Origin: Bradyrhizobium sp. sBnM-33 | Lineage (GTDB): Bacteria > Pseudomonadota > Alphaproteobacteria > Rhizobiales > Xanthobacteraceae | NCBI RefSeq assembly: GCF_032917945.1 | Contig: NZ_CP136624.1 | Coordinates: forward strand, 1,612,001-1,676,000 | Direction: 5' to 3' | Length of the DNA: 64,000 bases | In this document: one piece after another, positions 17,469 to 26,454 of the stretch | Numbering within the stretch: position 1 is the stretch's first letter | How the letters are laid out: each line of letters opens with the position of its first letter | Made by a program: the position numbers and the translations under genes | Notes under the pieces: model-generated | Databases searched by the model: none | Seen by the model: only the letters and a program-made list of their open reading frames with translations | What the model was told of the DNA's origin: nothing

Positions 17469-18671
17469 TCAGCTTCGGCTTTTTACGAAGCGGCGTGTGG
17501 CGTCCGTCTTCACGATACGGATCGAGTTGTACTGACTGGCAAGCACCTGATAGTCGACGATCAGCTTTCTCGCCAAAAGGTAGGCCAGTGCCGGGTTCAT
17601 CCGCCTCGGTTCCCACCCATAGCGCTGAGCGACCTGTCCGGTATCAATCGGCATCGACGGATCATTGACGAGGTCAGCCGCAATCCGCAGTGCGTCCTCC
17701 TGGGGCGACCATTCCATGAAGTGTTTGTCGAACGTGGCGAAGAGATCCGCCTTTGGGAGACCACGGTCGAAACTGACCGTCACCAGGTCGCGCAGCTCAT
17801 GCAATGCGTCTTCGATGTCGTCTTCCGACACATCGACCGCCGTTGCCAACTCGCCTGTGCTTTTCTGAGGATCACCAAACATTGCATCCTTAGTTTCCTC
17901 GACGAAGACCTTGGCGATCGCCGTTGCGATTTTCGAATACCCGATGGCCGGCAGGTCGATGCTGCTGGGTATCGGGCCAAGCGGGGGCTTACGGGAGACA
18001 CCATGAATGTCATTCACAAGGTCGCGCACCCCTTGATCGAAGTGCGAGACGTATAGCTCCGGCGAAAGCATGCCCGACAAGAGTGGCGGGAGCTCGCTCG
18101 CCGCGAGACCATGGCGGAGCGCGATGAAGCGTGCCTGTCCGGAAATGCGTCGGACCAAGCCTGCATCCATTTCCTGCTGAACCCAGGGCTTTTTCATCGC
18201 GCTGGGCGTCAGCAGCACGAGGAAATGGGTGCAGTTTCCCAACCCTTCGTCGATCTTCCGGCGCAGGCTGTCGCCGGAGCGGATCTCCCATTCGGCCCAC
18301 CAAGTGTCGATGCCGCTCGCCATTAATCCTCGGGCCACTTTCTCGGCCATATCACGGTCTTCAAACGAATAGCTAAGGAAGGCTTTGGGCGAGCCACTCT
18401 GCACCGGCAAAAAGGCGGTGGCTTCCAGTTCTTCAGCGCTCATGCGTTCCTTGACGATCGCGAGGAGCTGCGGCGAGCCCTCGATGCTCAAACGCAAATC
18501 GTCGAGCGCTTCTCCATGGACGAGCACGGCCGGGAATTCACCGGTGTTGGGATGGCGAATCGTACTGAAGCGCTCCCTCAGCTCTTCCTTGATAGCCTCG
18601 ATCGCGGCCGACTCGATGTCCTTCGCGAAGTCCCCTGCGTTGAATGCCCGCCCCTTGTATCGCAACCCCAT
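17469..18671 (-). CDS. TIR-domain protein with C-terminal winged-helix-like region
   Basis: 400 residues, intact. Residues ~95-230 form a TIR domain: KAFLSYSFEDRDMAEKVA at the first strand, WWAEWEIRSGDSLRRKID in the BB-loop region, and KKPWVQQEMDAGL, where E167 sits at the position of the NAD-cleaving glutamate of SARM1-like TIRs. The ~90-residue N-terminal part is helical and unassigned. Residues ~250-400 look like one or two winged-helix folds (DDIEDALHELRDLVTV; NPALAYLLARKLIVDYQVL). Together with the CBASS relics this suggests a stand-alone anti-phage effector that depletes NAD when triggered. The trigger is unknown. Confidence 0.8.
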   Translation of the reverse strand: MGLRYKGRAFNAGDFAKDIESAAIEAIKEELRERFSTIRHPNTGEFPAVLVHGEALDDLRLSIEGSPQLLAIVKERMSAEELEATAFLPVQSGSPKAFLSYSFEDRDMAEKVARGLMASGIDTWWAEWEIRSGDSLRRKIDEGLGNCTHFLVLLTPSAMKKPWVQQEMDAGLVRRISGQARFIALRHGLAASELPPLLSGMLSPELYVSHFDQGVRDLVNDIHGVSRKPPLGPIPSSIDLPAIGYSKIATAIAKVFVEETKDAMFGDPQKSTGELATAVDVSEDDIEDALHELRDLVTVSFDRGLPKADLFATFDKHFMEWSPQEDALRIAADLVNDPSMPIDTGQVAQRYGWEPRRMNPALAYLLARKLIVDYQVLASQYNSIRIVKTDATRRFVKSRS

Positions 18672-18833
18672 AGATCATCCCCACCGCGTGTTCGCATGTT
18701 ACCTATTATGAACATATGAGGAACAAAATTCAACGGTGCTGCAGCCTTGAGCTCGGGCGCGGGAGCGCTTCCATGCCCTTATTCCACAGATGACAAACGC
18801 CCGCGTGAATTGTCCAATAAGACTCAACTTTGG

Positions 18834-19844
18834 ATGAACGGCTCGTGGGTGCGAATCAGCATGAATTTCCAGTACGGCATTGACGATTGCGATGTGGCTG
18901 ACAAGAGTCGACTCAGGCAGTATCGAGAGAAGCGCACCGGATGGCTCTACATGCTTGCAGGCGACCCGGACCACGCCGTCTCGAAACAGATCACAGCGAT
19001 GCTTTGGAACGACGCAGTCTTTCGGGTGACAAATGAATCCCGGCGACTGTCACGGTTGGGCGGCTACAAGTCGTCGGCGCGAAACTGGTCCATCGCCCAG
19101 TTCATGGATCAAGGCTTCGTCGCCGTGCAGACTCTGTCGATCCGCAGGCTGATGGACAAGGCGGCGTCGAAGCCTGCACGGCAGGTCATCTCATTGCGCC
19201 GAGTGCTCGATGACATCAAGGCACACCGCGAACTCATCACGCGAGAGAATTATGTCGCCTACGATGGCCTGCCATATAATCCAGAACCCGGCGAACGCGC
19301 CTATATGGAGAGCCTCGTCAAACGGGGCGGTGGCGTCCATACACAGTGGTTGCCGACAACAGGACCACAGGCGTGGTCAGTTTCGCAAATGGTCCACGAA
19401 CGGTTCGACAAGTTGTCCGGCGTTGCGCACGATCAGCGGTCGCCGAGTGATGTCATCGCTGATGACGTCTTCGACAAAATAGAGGCCATGCTGACTAAAA
19501 GCGGGTGGCAAGACATTGCCGAGTTCGGCAACAAGTTCATTGCTCACGCCGCCGACGAGCATTCGCGCAGTACTTTGTTGGACGGTCAGAACGGCTTTTC
19601 TCTCGACAAGCTTGCGCGCTGCCATGAGGGCATTTGCCGCGCTGCGGCTGCGATATACGGCCCCATCCTGTGGGAGGGATCGAGCGGGTTGCTACCCATC
19701 CCCCAGTTCAATCACTTCGACAATCTCGAGGCCGCATGGCTGCTGCCTCAGGATATCGAAACGCTTTCCGCATTTTGGGATGCGCATGTCGAAAATGTCG
19801 AGTCCTGGACTGAGGGGGATCCGTTCGAAGAAAAGCCAGACTGA
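18834..19844 (+). CDS. hypothetical protein, possibly HEPN/AbiU2-like
   Basis: 336 residues from ATG 18834; ATG 18861 is also possible and a further upstream non-ATG start exists. It is divergent from the TIR gene, with about 160 bases between. A mainly helical protein with a central region (QVISLRRVLDDIKAHRELIT) and later EFGNKFIAHAADEHSRS, where the KFIAHA stretch recalls the (R/N)x4-6H signature of HEPN/AbiU2 proteins, though the canonical Arg is not there. No lesion. An abortive-infection role is only inferred from this motif and the neighbours. Confidence 0.55.
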   Translation: MNGSWVRISMNFQYGIDDCDVADKSRLRQYREKRTGWLYMLAGDPDHAVSKQITAMLWNDAVFRVTNESRRLSRLGGYKSSARNWSIAQFMDQGFVAVQTLSIRRLMDKAASKPARQVISLRRVLDDIKAHRELITRENYVAYDGLPYNPEPGERAYMESLVKRGGGVHTQWLPTTGPQAWSVSQMVHERFDKLSGVAHDQRSPSDVIADDVFDKIEAMLTKSGWQDIAEFGNKFIAHAADEHSRSTLLDGQNGFSLDKLARCHEGICRAAAAIYGPILWEGSSGLLPIPQFNHFDNLEAAWLLPQDIETLSAFWDAHVENVESWTEGDPFEEKPD

Positions 19845-19899
19845 CAGCCGTCGGTCCTTCCCTTTGCCCTTCTCAGGAGGAAGCCATAAAGCACGCTGG

Positions 19900-20886
19900 T
19901 TATGGATCGCGTCGCCCGGAGACGATCGCAATAATGTTCACGACGGAGGCCGTCGCTTCCAGGCTTATCGCCGCATCTCGGAAACCAGCGGTTCGCGTGT
20001 GCGTGGTGTGATTGGCAAGATCGAGGGCCGAGCGCGCGTGCTTTCTGAGTTCCTCGACCGCACCGCCTGCAAGCTCGACAGCGATATACGCCTCTATCAT
20101 CCTCTTGAAGTCTGAAGGACCAACGGCCTTGCCGTCGAGGATCGGGTGTCGCGCGGCCACGAAGACTTCCTTGGCTAGTGAAAGAAGGGCCTCACGGCAG
20201 ACGAGTCCCACGCTCTGATATTCAACCTCAGTCTGCGCGGCTTCCAGCTTCTTGCGAGCAATGCCGATCTGCTGGTCGACAAGACTCCAGCCCGTAGGAG
20301 AAATGACAGCGGGCGCGCGTCCAGAGCGAAGCCGAGCAGCAAGGGGATCGATCAACTCGGCGATGAATTGGCGGCGTGACTGATAGCTTGGAAGGTCGCC
20401 ACTGCTCCAGCGGCCATACCACTGCCAAAGATCGGAAAACGGAACTGGGTTCTCTATGCCCTGAGCGGTGAGTTGATCGCTGAGCTCCCCGAAGAGCGTG
20501 CGGTACTCCGCGTCGACCTGCTGAATTCTTGGCCCGCCGGTCGCGACGCCGATCAAAATGTCGCGGATCCGATCCAGCGCGGCAAGAATGGGCGCATTGC
20601 GTGGTGCGGCCGAGAGATGGGTTTTCTCGTAGTGCTTGATTCCCGTGGCCGTCAATTTCGCGTCGAAGACCATTCCTTCCGGCGCGCGTTGCGTGCTGTG
20701 CGTGATCAAGCCATCGCGTCGTAGGTCATCCATGATGGCATCGAACAGTTCGTTCTCGTCTGGAACGGTCGCTTTTGCGGCGGCATTCGCGTCATCGACC
20801 GCGACGTCAACAGGGCGTGGCTGCCGCTCATAGAGCTTTGCCAGAATGGCTTGCTTCCAGAGTTCAGATACCTCGCGCTCATTCAT
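19900..20886 (-). CDS. hypothetical protein of the defence-like block
   Basis: 328 residues from ATG 20886. The N-terminal ~90 residues look like a winged-helix unit (ELFDAIMDDLRRDGLITHST). A middle helical region follows, then a well-structured C-terminal helical domain with CREALLSLAKEVFVAARH and DLANHTTHTRTAGFRDAAIS. This tail resembles regions found in abortive-infection-type proteins, but I cannot name the family. It is convergent with the preceding + strand gene and 42 bases from the SAVED relic on the same strand. Confidence 0.5.
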   Translation of the reverse strand: MNEREVSELWKQAILAKLYERQPRPVDVAVDDANAAAKATVPDENELFDAIMDDLRRDGLITHSTQRAPEGMVFDAKLTATGIKHYEKTHLSAAPRNAPILAALDRIRDILIGVATGGPRIQQVDAEYRTLFGELSDQLTAQGIENPVPFSDLWQWYGRWSSGDLPSYQSRRQFIAELIDPLAARLRSGRAPAVISPTGWSLVDQQIGIARKKLEAAQTEVEYQSVGLVCREALLSLAKEVFVAARHPILDGKAVGPSDFKRMIEAYIAVELAGGAVEELRKHARSALDLANHTTHTRTAGFRDAAISLEATASVVNIIAIVSGRRDP

Positions 20887-20928
20887 GGACGTTCGCCGAT
20901 CATCTCTCAGGCCGATGGGGATCTCTTA

Positions 20929-21455
20929 TCAGATGATTTCGGGCTTGAGGCGTCCGCTGACGGGCATGAGAATACCCCACGGGTAAGGCGGGTTCGCTTC
21001 CCTTTGGTACTGATACACGATCAATTCGGGGAGGTTGCGCTTGTCGTACAGGCATCCGAAACGGAAAACGACGCTGTTCTGGGCTGCCAGAAAACGATGG
21101 ATGCGACGGATGCCCAGGTTACCTGAGCGGATCGCTGTTTCAAGAAACTGCTGACCCAGTGCTCGCTGCTTGTCTTCTGACCAATGGCTGTCCGGAAGAC
21201 CACCGTCCAAGGACAAGGATATCTGCGCAATGCCGGCGAGCTTCTTGGCGACGCCGACCGCATGAACCTGATACGACACGGAAACAAGCAGAGCGACTTC
21301 TTCAGCGCCAGCCGCGCCCTCATCGATTCCATCAATGGCAAAACGCTTTTGGTCGTCGGCCGCATCCAGAGGACGCCATTTTTGCTGATGGCGGTTCCAA
21401 TCGAAGATAAGTGTCGACGTCTCGTCGTCGATCAGCACGCCCGTCAGGAACGTCA
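20929..21455 (-). pseudogene. SAVED-domain fragment of a CBASS effector
   Basis: On the minus strand from ~21455 to the stop at 20929 the frame carries most of a SAVED sensor domain: KRFAIDGIDEGAAGAEEVAL, LVSVSYQVHAVGVAKKLAG, FLETAIRSGNLGIRRIHRFL and LPELIVYQYQREANPPYPWG. SAVED domains bind the cyclic nucleotide made by CD-NTases and switch on a fused effector. The N-terminal effector domain is missing: upstream bases become an XRE-family tail on the other strand. Together with the cyclase relic 4 kb away this marks a broken CBASS locus, here in opposite orientation. Confidence 0.72.
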
Positions 21456-21584
21456 ATGGCACCGGCGCCAACCCAGGAGGACGCAACCGATACGGCGTTC
21501 TTTCGGAAGTATCAGCGCATGAATCCACGAAGCAAGGAGCGCCTGCGCGAGATGTTGAAGATCCTCCACGATGAGGACGATTGA
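21456..21584 (+). pseudogene. C-terminal tail of an XRE-type regulator
   Basis: A 42-codon frame from ATG 21456 reads DTAFFRKYQRMNPRSKERLR and LREMLKILHDED, typical of the end of an XRE regulator that is paired with an ImmA/IrrE protease. The stop TGA (21582-21584) overlaps the ATG of that protease gene. The helix-turn-helix part is absent, replaced by the SAVED relic. Confidence 0.55.
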
Positions 21585-22160
21585 TGCATTTATCGAAGCG
21601 GCCCAAAAAGGCAGCGAACGACTTTTCCGTCCTGCTGCGAACGGTTCTTGGTGAAGACCGCTTCCCCGTGGACGTCAAAGCCCTTGCCATGGAGGTTTCG
21701 AAGAACTTCGAAGATCCCATCAGCCGAATCGAGGGGATCGAAATCAACGGGTTCGAGGGCATGCTGCGCGCCAGCCGGAAGAAGCCGGCGTGGCGAATCC
21801 TCTTCAATACGACGACGCGATATCCAGGCCGGGAACGCTTCACGTTGGCGCACGAGTTCGGGCACTACGTCATGCACCGCCGGCCATTGACGGCGGCCGA
21901 CTACGCGAACGGCGCGAGCCCGATAGGCCTGGACTTCGAATGCTCGCCTTTGCAGAGCAACAAATGGAAGGAGTCAGACAGAGAGCGCGAGAAGCAGACA
22001 CCTTTGCGTCGTTTCTGCTGATGCCGATCGACGATTACCGCCAGCAAGTGAGCGGCAGGCAGATCACGTGGTCGCTTTTGAATCATGTCACCAATCGCTA
22101 CGGTGTTTATCTATTGGCCGCGGTCCGCAAATGGATCGACTTCACAGACCTGCGAGCGGC
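21584..22160 (+). pseudogene. ImmA/IrrE-family metallo-endopeptidase, frameshifted and truncated
   Basis: From ATG 21584 the protein reads to the zinc site FTLAHEFGHYVMH near 21850, then shifts frame near 21950. It continues in the next frame as READTFASFLLMPIDDYRQQ and NHVTNRYGVYLLAAVRKWI. It stops matching near 22155, where GC-rich leader sequence of the ParB gene begins. ImmA proteases cleave XRE-type repressors to induce mobile elements or stress genes. The upstream XRE tail is its natural partner. Not functional as it stands. Confidence 0.7.
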
Positions 22161-22217
22161 GATCCCCCTCCGCCCGGCCGCTCTTGCCCTCTGCTACCCG
22201 GTCTCGCCGACGGGCAG

Positions 22218-22245
22218 GGTTGCAGCGCAGCGCTGCGCTCCAACC
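22218..22245. repeat. 28-bp near-perfect palindrome upstream of parB
   Basis: Outer arms GGTTG and CAACC flank a perfect 16-bp palindrome (AGCGCAGCGCTGCGCT), with one unpaired position on each side. It lies 21 bases before the parB start. It could be an operator or a partition-type site of the mobile element. Function not known. Confidence 0.5.
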
Positions 22246-22266
22246 CAAGCCCATAGGAGAAAGACC

Positions 22267-23054
22267 ATGACCACGAATGCGAACAACACCCGACCGTTGA
22301 AAATGGCACGACGGTTTTCATCCCCCTCAACAAGCTCAAGAAGCACCCGAAGAACGCCCGGAAGACCCCGCACAGCGATGCGTCCATCGAGGCGAAGGCC
22401 GCGAGCATCGCCGCCAAAGGGATGCTGCAAAACCTTGTGGTGGAGCCGGAGCGTGACGGCGAAGGCGAGCGGACCGGCTTCTTTCTTGTGAGTGTCGGTG
22501 AAGGCCGTCGGCTGGCGGAGCTTCTGCGCGTAAAGCGCAAGGAGATCAAGAAGACGGAGCCGATCCGCTGCGTCATCGACACGGCCAACGACCCCGCCGA
22601 GATCAGCCTTGACGAGAACGTCACGCGCGAGAACCTTCACCCTGCCGACGAGTTCGAGCGTTTCCGCGAGCTTGCGGACAATCACGGATGGGGAGCCGAG
22701 GAAATCGCGGCCCGGTTCGGCGTCACCCCGCATGTGGTGAAGCAGAGGCTACGCCTTGGCGCTGTCAGCCCCAATCAGATGCAGGTTTACCGCGACGGCG
22801 ACCTGACCTTGGACCAATTGATGGCCTTCGCCATCACCGAGGATCATGCACGGCAGGAGCAGGTTTATGAAAACCTGTCCTACAACCGCGAGCCGTGGAT
22901 CATCCGCCGCGACCTGACCAAGACCAATGTGGCGGCAACGGACCGGCCCGCGGTCTTTATCGGCGCGGAAGCCTACACGGAAGCGGGCGGCAACATTCCC
23001 GCTGCGCTGATTACCGGCATCCGTTCCGACCTTCCCGGCCAGATAAGAGAATAA
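22267..23054 (+). pseudogene. ParB/Spo0J-type partition protein of a plasmid-like element, frameshifted
   Basis: ATG 22267 follows GGAGAAAGACC and opens with MTTNANNTRPLK. At ~22302 the frame slips by one base; in the other frame the expected PLNKLKKHPKNARKTPHSDA and later LDENVTRENLHPADEFERF and AARFGVTPHVVKQRLRLGA (helix-turn-helix) are seen. The end at 23054 lies just before an IS256-family element, and the usual longer C-terminus is missing. Such ParB-like genes sit in maintenance modules of Rhizobiales plasmids and integrative elements, often with ardC, whose relic is found at ~36.4 kb. Confidence 0.72.
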
Positions 23055-23116
23055 CGTGACTGAAAATGGATGAAATCAATGTGGTGGCTATACAAAATTG
23101 GTGATCATGTTGGTGT

Positions 23117-24544
23117 GGGGATGTCCCGGGTTCTGTTGAATTTCTGAAGAGGTCGGCGTTGCCCCCCTTGAGCCGATAGGCTCGGGGTGCTGATTCCACA
23201 AAGGAGAGCAACGCCATAACGAGAGATATCACACCGGCTGGTTGGCCGGCGACCGGGGCTGTGGACGAAACGTTTGCGGAAGTACGGGCGAGCTTCGATC
23301 GGTTCTGCCTTGCGGCGGGGATCGAGGCGCTCGGCACGATGATGGAGGCGGATGTGACGGCGGCCTGCGGGCCGCGCCACGGTCGCGATACGGCGCGGCG
23401 GGCGCATCGTTGGGGCCGAACGCGGGGACGGATCGGCTTCCACGGCGGCAAGATCGTGGTCGAGCGCCCGCGGGTCCGGGACGTGGACGGCCGCGAGGTC
23501 ACGATCCCGAGCTGGGAAACGGCGGCGGAGGAAGACTGGCTCGGTCGCTGGGCGATGAACCTGATGCTGATCAATGTATCGACGCGCCGGTTCGGCCGCG
23601 CTGTCCGGCTGCCCGAGGGTGACGTGCCGGCACCGCCCGGATCGGGGATTTCGAAGTCGGCGGCCTCGCGGAGGTTCGTAGCGCTGTCGGCGGCGCGGCT
23701 GGCCGACTTCATGGCTGCCGATCTGTCCGCACTCGACCTTCTGGTGATCCAAATCGACGGGCTGCATCTCGGCGACGATCTCGTGCTGGTCGCCGCGATC
23801 GGGGTTGACGGCGAAGGCAACAAGCATCCGCTGGCGCTGGTGGAAGGGGCGACCGAGAATGCCGCAACGGTTCAGGTCCCTGCTGGACAACCTGGTCTCG
23901 CGCGGGCTCGACCCGACGGTGCCAAGACTGTTCATCGCCGACGGCGCGAAGGCGTTGTCGAAGGCGATCCGCCTCACCTTCGGTTCGGCCGCTGCGATCC
24001 AGCGCTGCCAGATCCACAAGGCGCGCAACATCATGGAACGCCTGCCGAAAGAGCATCATGCGGCCACCCGTCGGGTGCTGCGCCAGGCCTGGGAGCTCGA
24101 TGACGCCGACAAGGCTGAAAAATTGATCCGCAATCTCGCGCGTCGCCTGGACCAGCAATGGCCCGGCGTAGCGGCGAGCATCCTCGAAGGCCTCGACGAA
24201 ATCCTGACTGGTCCGGTTGAAGCTGCCGAAGGAGCTTCGTCGATCGCTCGCTTGTACCAACATCGCCGAGAACATGATGGACACCATTCGCCGCGTCACG
24301 CGCAACGTCAAACGCTGGCGAGATGCCGGTATGGCCTTGCGATGGGTCGCGGCCGGCATGATCGAGGCCAACAAGGGCTTCAGACGATTGAAGGCGCATA
24401 AGCAATTGTCGGTTCTGCGTGCGGCCCTTCAAGCTCGCCACAATCGCATGACGATCAACCCCGTTGCCCACGTCACGAGGGCCGCGTAACATTCATTCCG
24501 GCAACGTCAGCCCGACGTAGTTCAACAGCGATCGGGACATCCCC
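23117..24544 (+). mobile_element. IS256-family insertion sequence, decayed
   Basis: Bounded by 24-bp inverted ends at 23117-23140 and 24521-24544 that match at 20 positions (GGGGATGTCCCG...CTGTTGAA). The transposase reading passes through three frames: 23261-~23870 (including LLVIQIDGLHLGDDLVLVAA with the first catalytic Asp), ~23870-24235 (PRLFIADGAKALSKAIRLTF, second Asp, and CQIHKARNIMERLPKEHH), and 24235-24489 (CTNIAENMMDTIRRVTRNVK, last catalytic Glu). Two frameshifts make it inactive on its own. No clear target duplication is visible. It separates the ParB relic from the integrase relic. Confidence 0.85.
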
Positions 24545-24545
24545 C

Positions 24546-24929
24546 ATTTGTGATCCTGTCGGGGGTTACGATTTCACGAGCACCTGGCTCGATGCTTTGA
24601 GATTTGCAATTGTCATGCCGGCGAACCTCAGCTGCGATTGAAGACAAGCCATGTTCAGAGCTGGATGCTCGTATGTTACGAAGGCTGATCGAGCGGAATT
24701 GGGGCGGCGAGCGGCCGCGCCAGGGCGGTCTGGATGTGAGGTAGAAGAAGCTTCAGTCGGCAGGGCGAGGCGAAATCGTGACCGATGCGCACCGCAGCGG
24801 GCCTGGGCTCAGAGTCTCGCCATGCTCATAGCCGCCCGCCCAGCATAGATCTTATTGCCGCCGTTCCCGCTCGCGCGGCAGGCTGGCTATTAGATCCCAT
24901 CACAAAAGTTTCTATGTCTCGCACGTGTT
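24546..24929. other. non-coding stretch after the IS256-family element
   Basis: No supported gene, RNA or repeat. Small open frames on the + strand lack ribosome sites and motifs. Confidence 0.45.
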
Positions 24930-25118
24930 ACCGTGCGCCAGGCAATCGTCCGCGCGGAGCGACTGACCACCGAACTGATCAGAACCGTCGACAGGCTGTT
25001 CGCGCCTTTCCCGCTCGATGAAGAGAACAAGGCGCAGCGCGCCCGCGCGGTCGATCAGCGCAAGCGTGTGTTGACGGAATGGCTGAATGCGCAGGCGGCG
25101 CGCGACAGCACGCGATGA
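24930..25118 (+). pseudogene. unknown short coding relic (~60 aa)
   Basis: The frame reads QAIVRAERLTTELIRTVDRL and EENKAQRARAVDQRKRVLTE, a helical, charged stretch with the composition of a real protein end. No start with a ribosome site and no family I recognise. Probably the tail of a gene from the mobile element. Confidence 0.35.
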
Positions 25119-25149
25119 GGCAGCATGGCGTCTGAAGCCGTGCCCTGCG

Positions 25150-25392
25150 CTGATGTTCGTCAACGGCGCCGGCGAACTTGACCAAAAACACGACCAGGAC
25201 CTGCGCGATACCTGCGTCATGCTGCTCGATCGCGCCGGCTGCGACTTGCTGACGATCTGCGACATCACCGGGCACTCGTACCGAAGCGCGCAGACTATCG
25301 TGAAGCATTACCGCGCCCGCAATGCGGATCGCGCAGATTCCGGCATCGATCGGCTTGAATTGCAGGTTCGCAAGGAAGGGATGAAGGGCTGA
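25150..25392 (+). pseudogene. tyrosine integrase, C-terminal fragment
   Basis: The frame contains QDLRDTCVMLLDRAGCDL, LTICDITGHSYRSAQTIVKH and YRARNADRADSG, that is the second catalytic Arg region, the GHS box and the region of the catalytic tyrosine (IVKHY). Everything upstream of the HxLR-like box is missing. It lies 385 bases from the tRNA-Lys scar and may be the remains of the integrase that used that site. Confidence 0.65.
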
Positions 25393-25673
25393 TCGCCGAC
25401 CGGCCCAATCTCATTTCGGCGGCCTTGTAGCCCTGCACGATGCTGTGGTGCTCGGCGCGTTAATATTCGGGAGCGGCCAACGCGGCCCTATCCCGAGTTG
25501 GGCGCTGTGATTGTAATTCCCACAGCCGGCCATCGGCTCCAGCAGCTGGTCAAGCACACTCGACTGCGCGCGGCGCTCCGCATCCTTTCGGATGGTGACA
25601 TTCCCTACGATCCGCATCGACGGTCCCCTGCGTACCGGATTCCATCCGGAACACTCCGAGAACATCACCACTC
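25393..25673. other. no gene seen
   Basis: About 280 bases between the integrase fragment and the repeat next to the tRNA-Lys scar. Nothing supported. Confidence 0.4.
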
Positions 25674-25715
25674 GTCGCACGGCGTGCGACGTACGACTAC
25701 AAAAAACGTCGCACG
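25674..25715. repeat. GTCGCAC repeats near the tRNA-Lys attachment scar
   Basis: GTCGCAC at 25674-25680 and its inverted copy GTGCGAC at 25684-25690 form a palindrome with a 3-base centre; a further direct copy follows around 25709. Their closeness to the attachment scar suggests arm-type integrase or excisionase sites, but this is inference. Confidence 0.35.
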
Positions 25716-25740
25716 AGACCCGGTTTGTTCTGTGGAGGAA

Positions 25741-25759
25741 TTAAAAAGCCCTTGCGGGC
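25741..25759 (-). terminator. rho-independent terminator downstream of the tRNA-Lys scar
   Basis: On the minus strand GCCC-GCAA-GGGC is followed by TTTTTAA. It lies 18 bases past the 3' end of the tRNA fragment, so the original downstream context of the tRNA gene has been kept on this side. Confidence 0.65.
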
Positions 25760-25776
25760 CAGCCTCTCGAGGGCGG

Positions 25777-25818
25777 TGGGCGCACCAGGGCTCGAACCTG
25801 GGACCCGCTGATTAAGAG
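25777..25818 (-). tRNA. 3' half of tRNA-Lys(CUU): second integration scar
   Basis: On the minus strand the anticodon loop CTCTTAA is followed by the 3' side of its stem, the variable loop, a full T arm (CCAGG-TTCGAGC-CCTGG) and acceptor TGCGCCCA; the terminal CCA is not encoded exactly (CCG). The D arm and 5' acceptor are missing and identity stops at the anticodon loop. So this is another tRNA-associated recombination scar, with the element side to the right. Confidence 0.8.
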
Positions 25819-26454
25819 CACGCTTCCATCATCGATTTTTCGCGAGAATTTTTCCAACTGAGTCGAAACCCGATCATTATAGATCAATGGCTTACAGCCA
25901 GAAATCCAACTGCCCGGGCGCGCTTGGCGCGGCGGATCGACGGATCTGAGACTCCGGGCTGGATGTTTAATAATTGTCATGTCGCGTCCATTAACCGATT
26001 GAGCCGGGCAAGAATTCGCCCCCGATCCATATGTGAACAAGCCCGGTGTGGCGTTCGGATTTTAGCGCGCTTCCTATTTCCTGCATGTATGTTGCGGCTC
26101 CCCAAGGTGATTGCGGGTGCTTGGATACCCGTTGGACGGGAGAACGTCTTTTCGATACCTGCCGTATTCAGCCTGCTAGGAACGAAACGAAAGATGGCTG
26201 GAAGGTACGGTAGGCTGGAAACTCGATACCAAGGTCGGCCCGTCCGTGATCCTGGTTCTGGCGGGAATTCTTCCGCAGGTTACCGGAAGAAAAAGGACGA
26301 CCGGACCGCCCTCTTGAAGGCCATCGATCTCAGCCAGGTGATGAGAAAGCCCTCGGATCCGATGTGCACGCTTGCTCGCAAGTTCACGATGATTTCTAAG
26401 ACTACCACTTTACGCAAGCATCTCTTTCGAAGCGAAGGTTGCGCTTCAGTTACA
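25819..26454. other. ~640 bases without a supported gene
   Basis: Short open frames only. No family resemblance found on either strand. Confidence 0.45.

Noticed and set aside
21456..21843. N-terminal part of the 304-codon minus frame containing SAVED
   Set aside because: It is antisense to the XRE/ImmA genes and does not resemble a SAVED-linked effector.
22194..22733. 179-codon minus frame
   Set aside because: Antisense shadow of the ParB relic.
23105..24034. 309-codon minus frame
   Set aside because: Antisense shadow of the IS256-family transposase.
23109..24552. 8-bp target duplication around the IS256-family element
   Set aside because: The bases flanking both ends do not match.
25741..26040. 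99-codon minus frame over the tRNA-Lys scar
   Set aside because: It crosses the tRNA fragment and terminator and shows no family resemblance.
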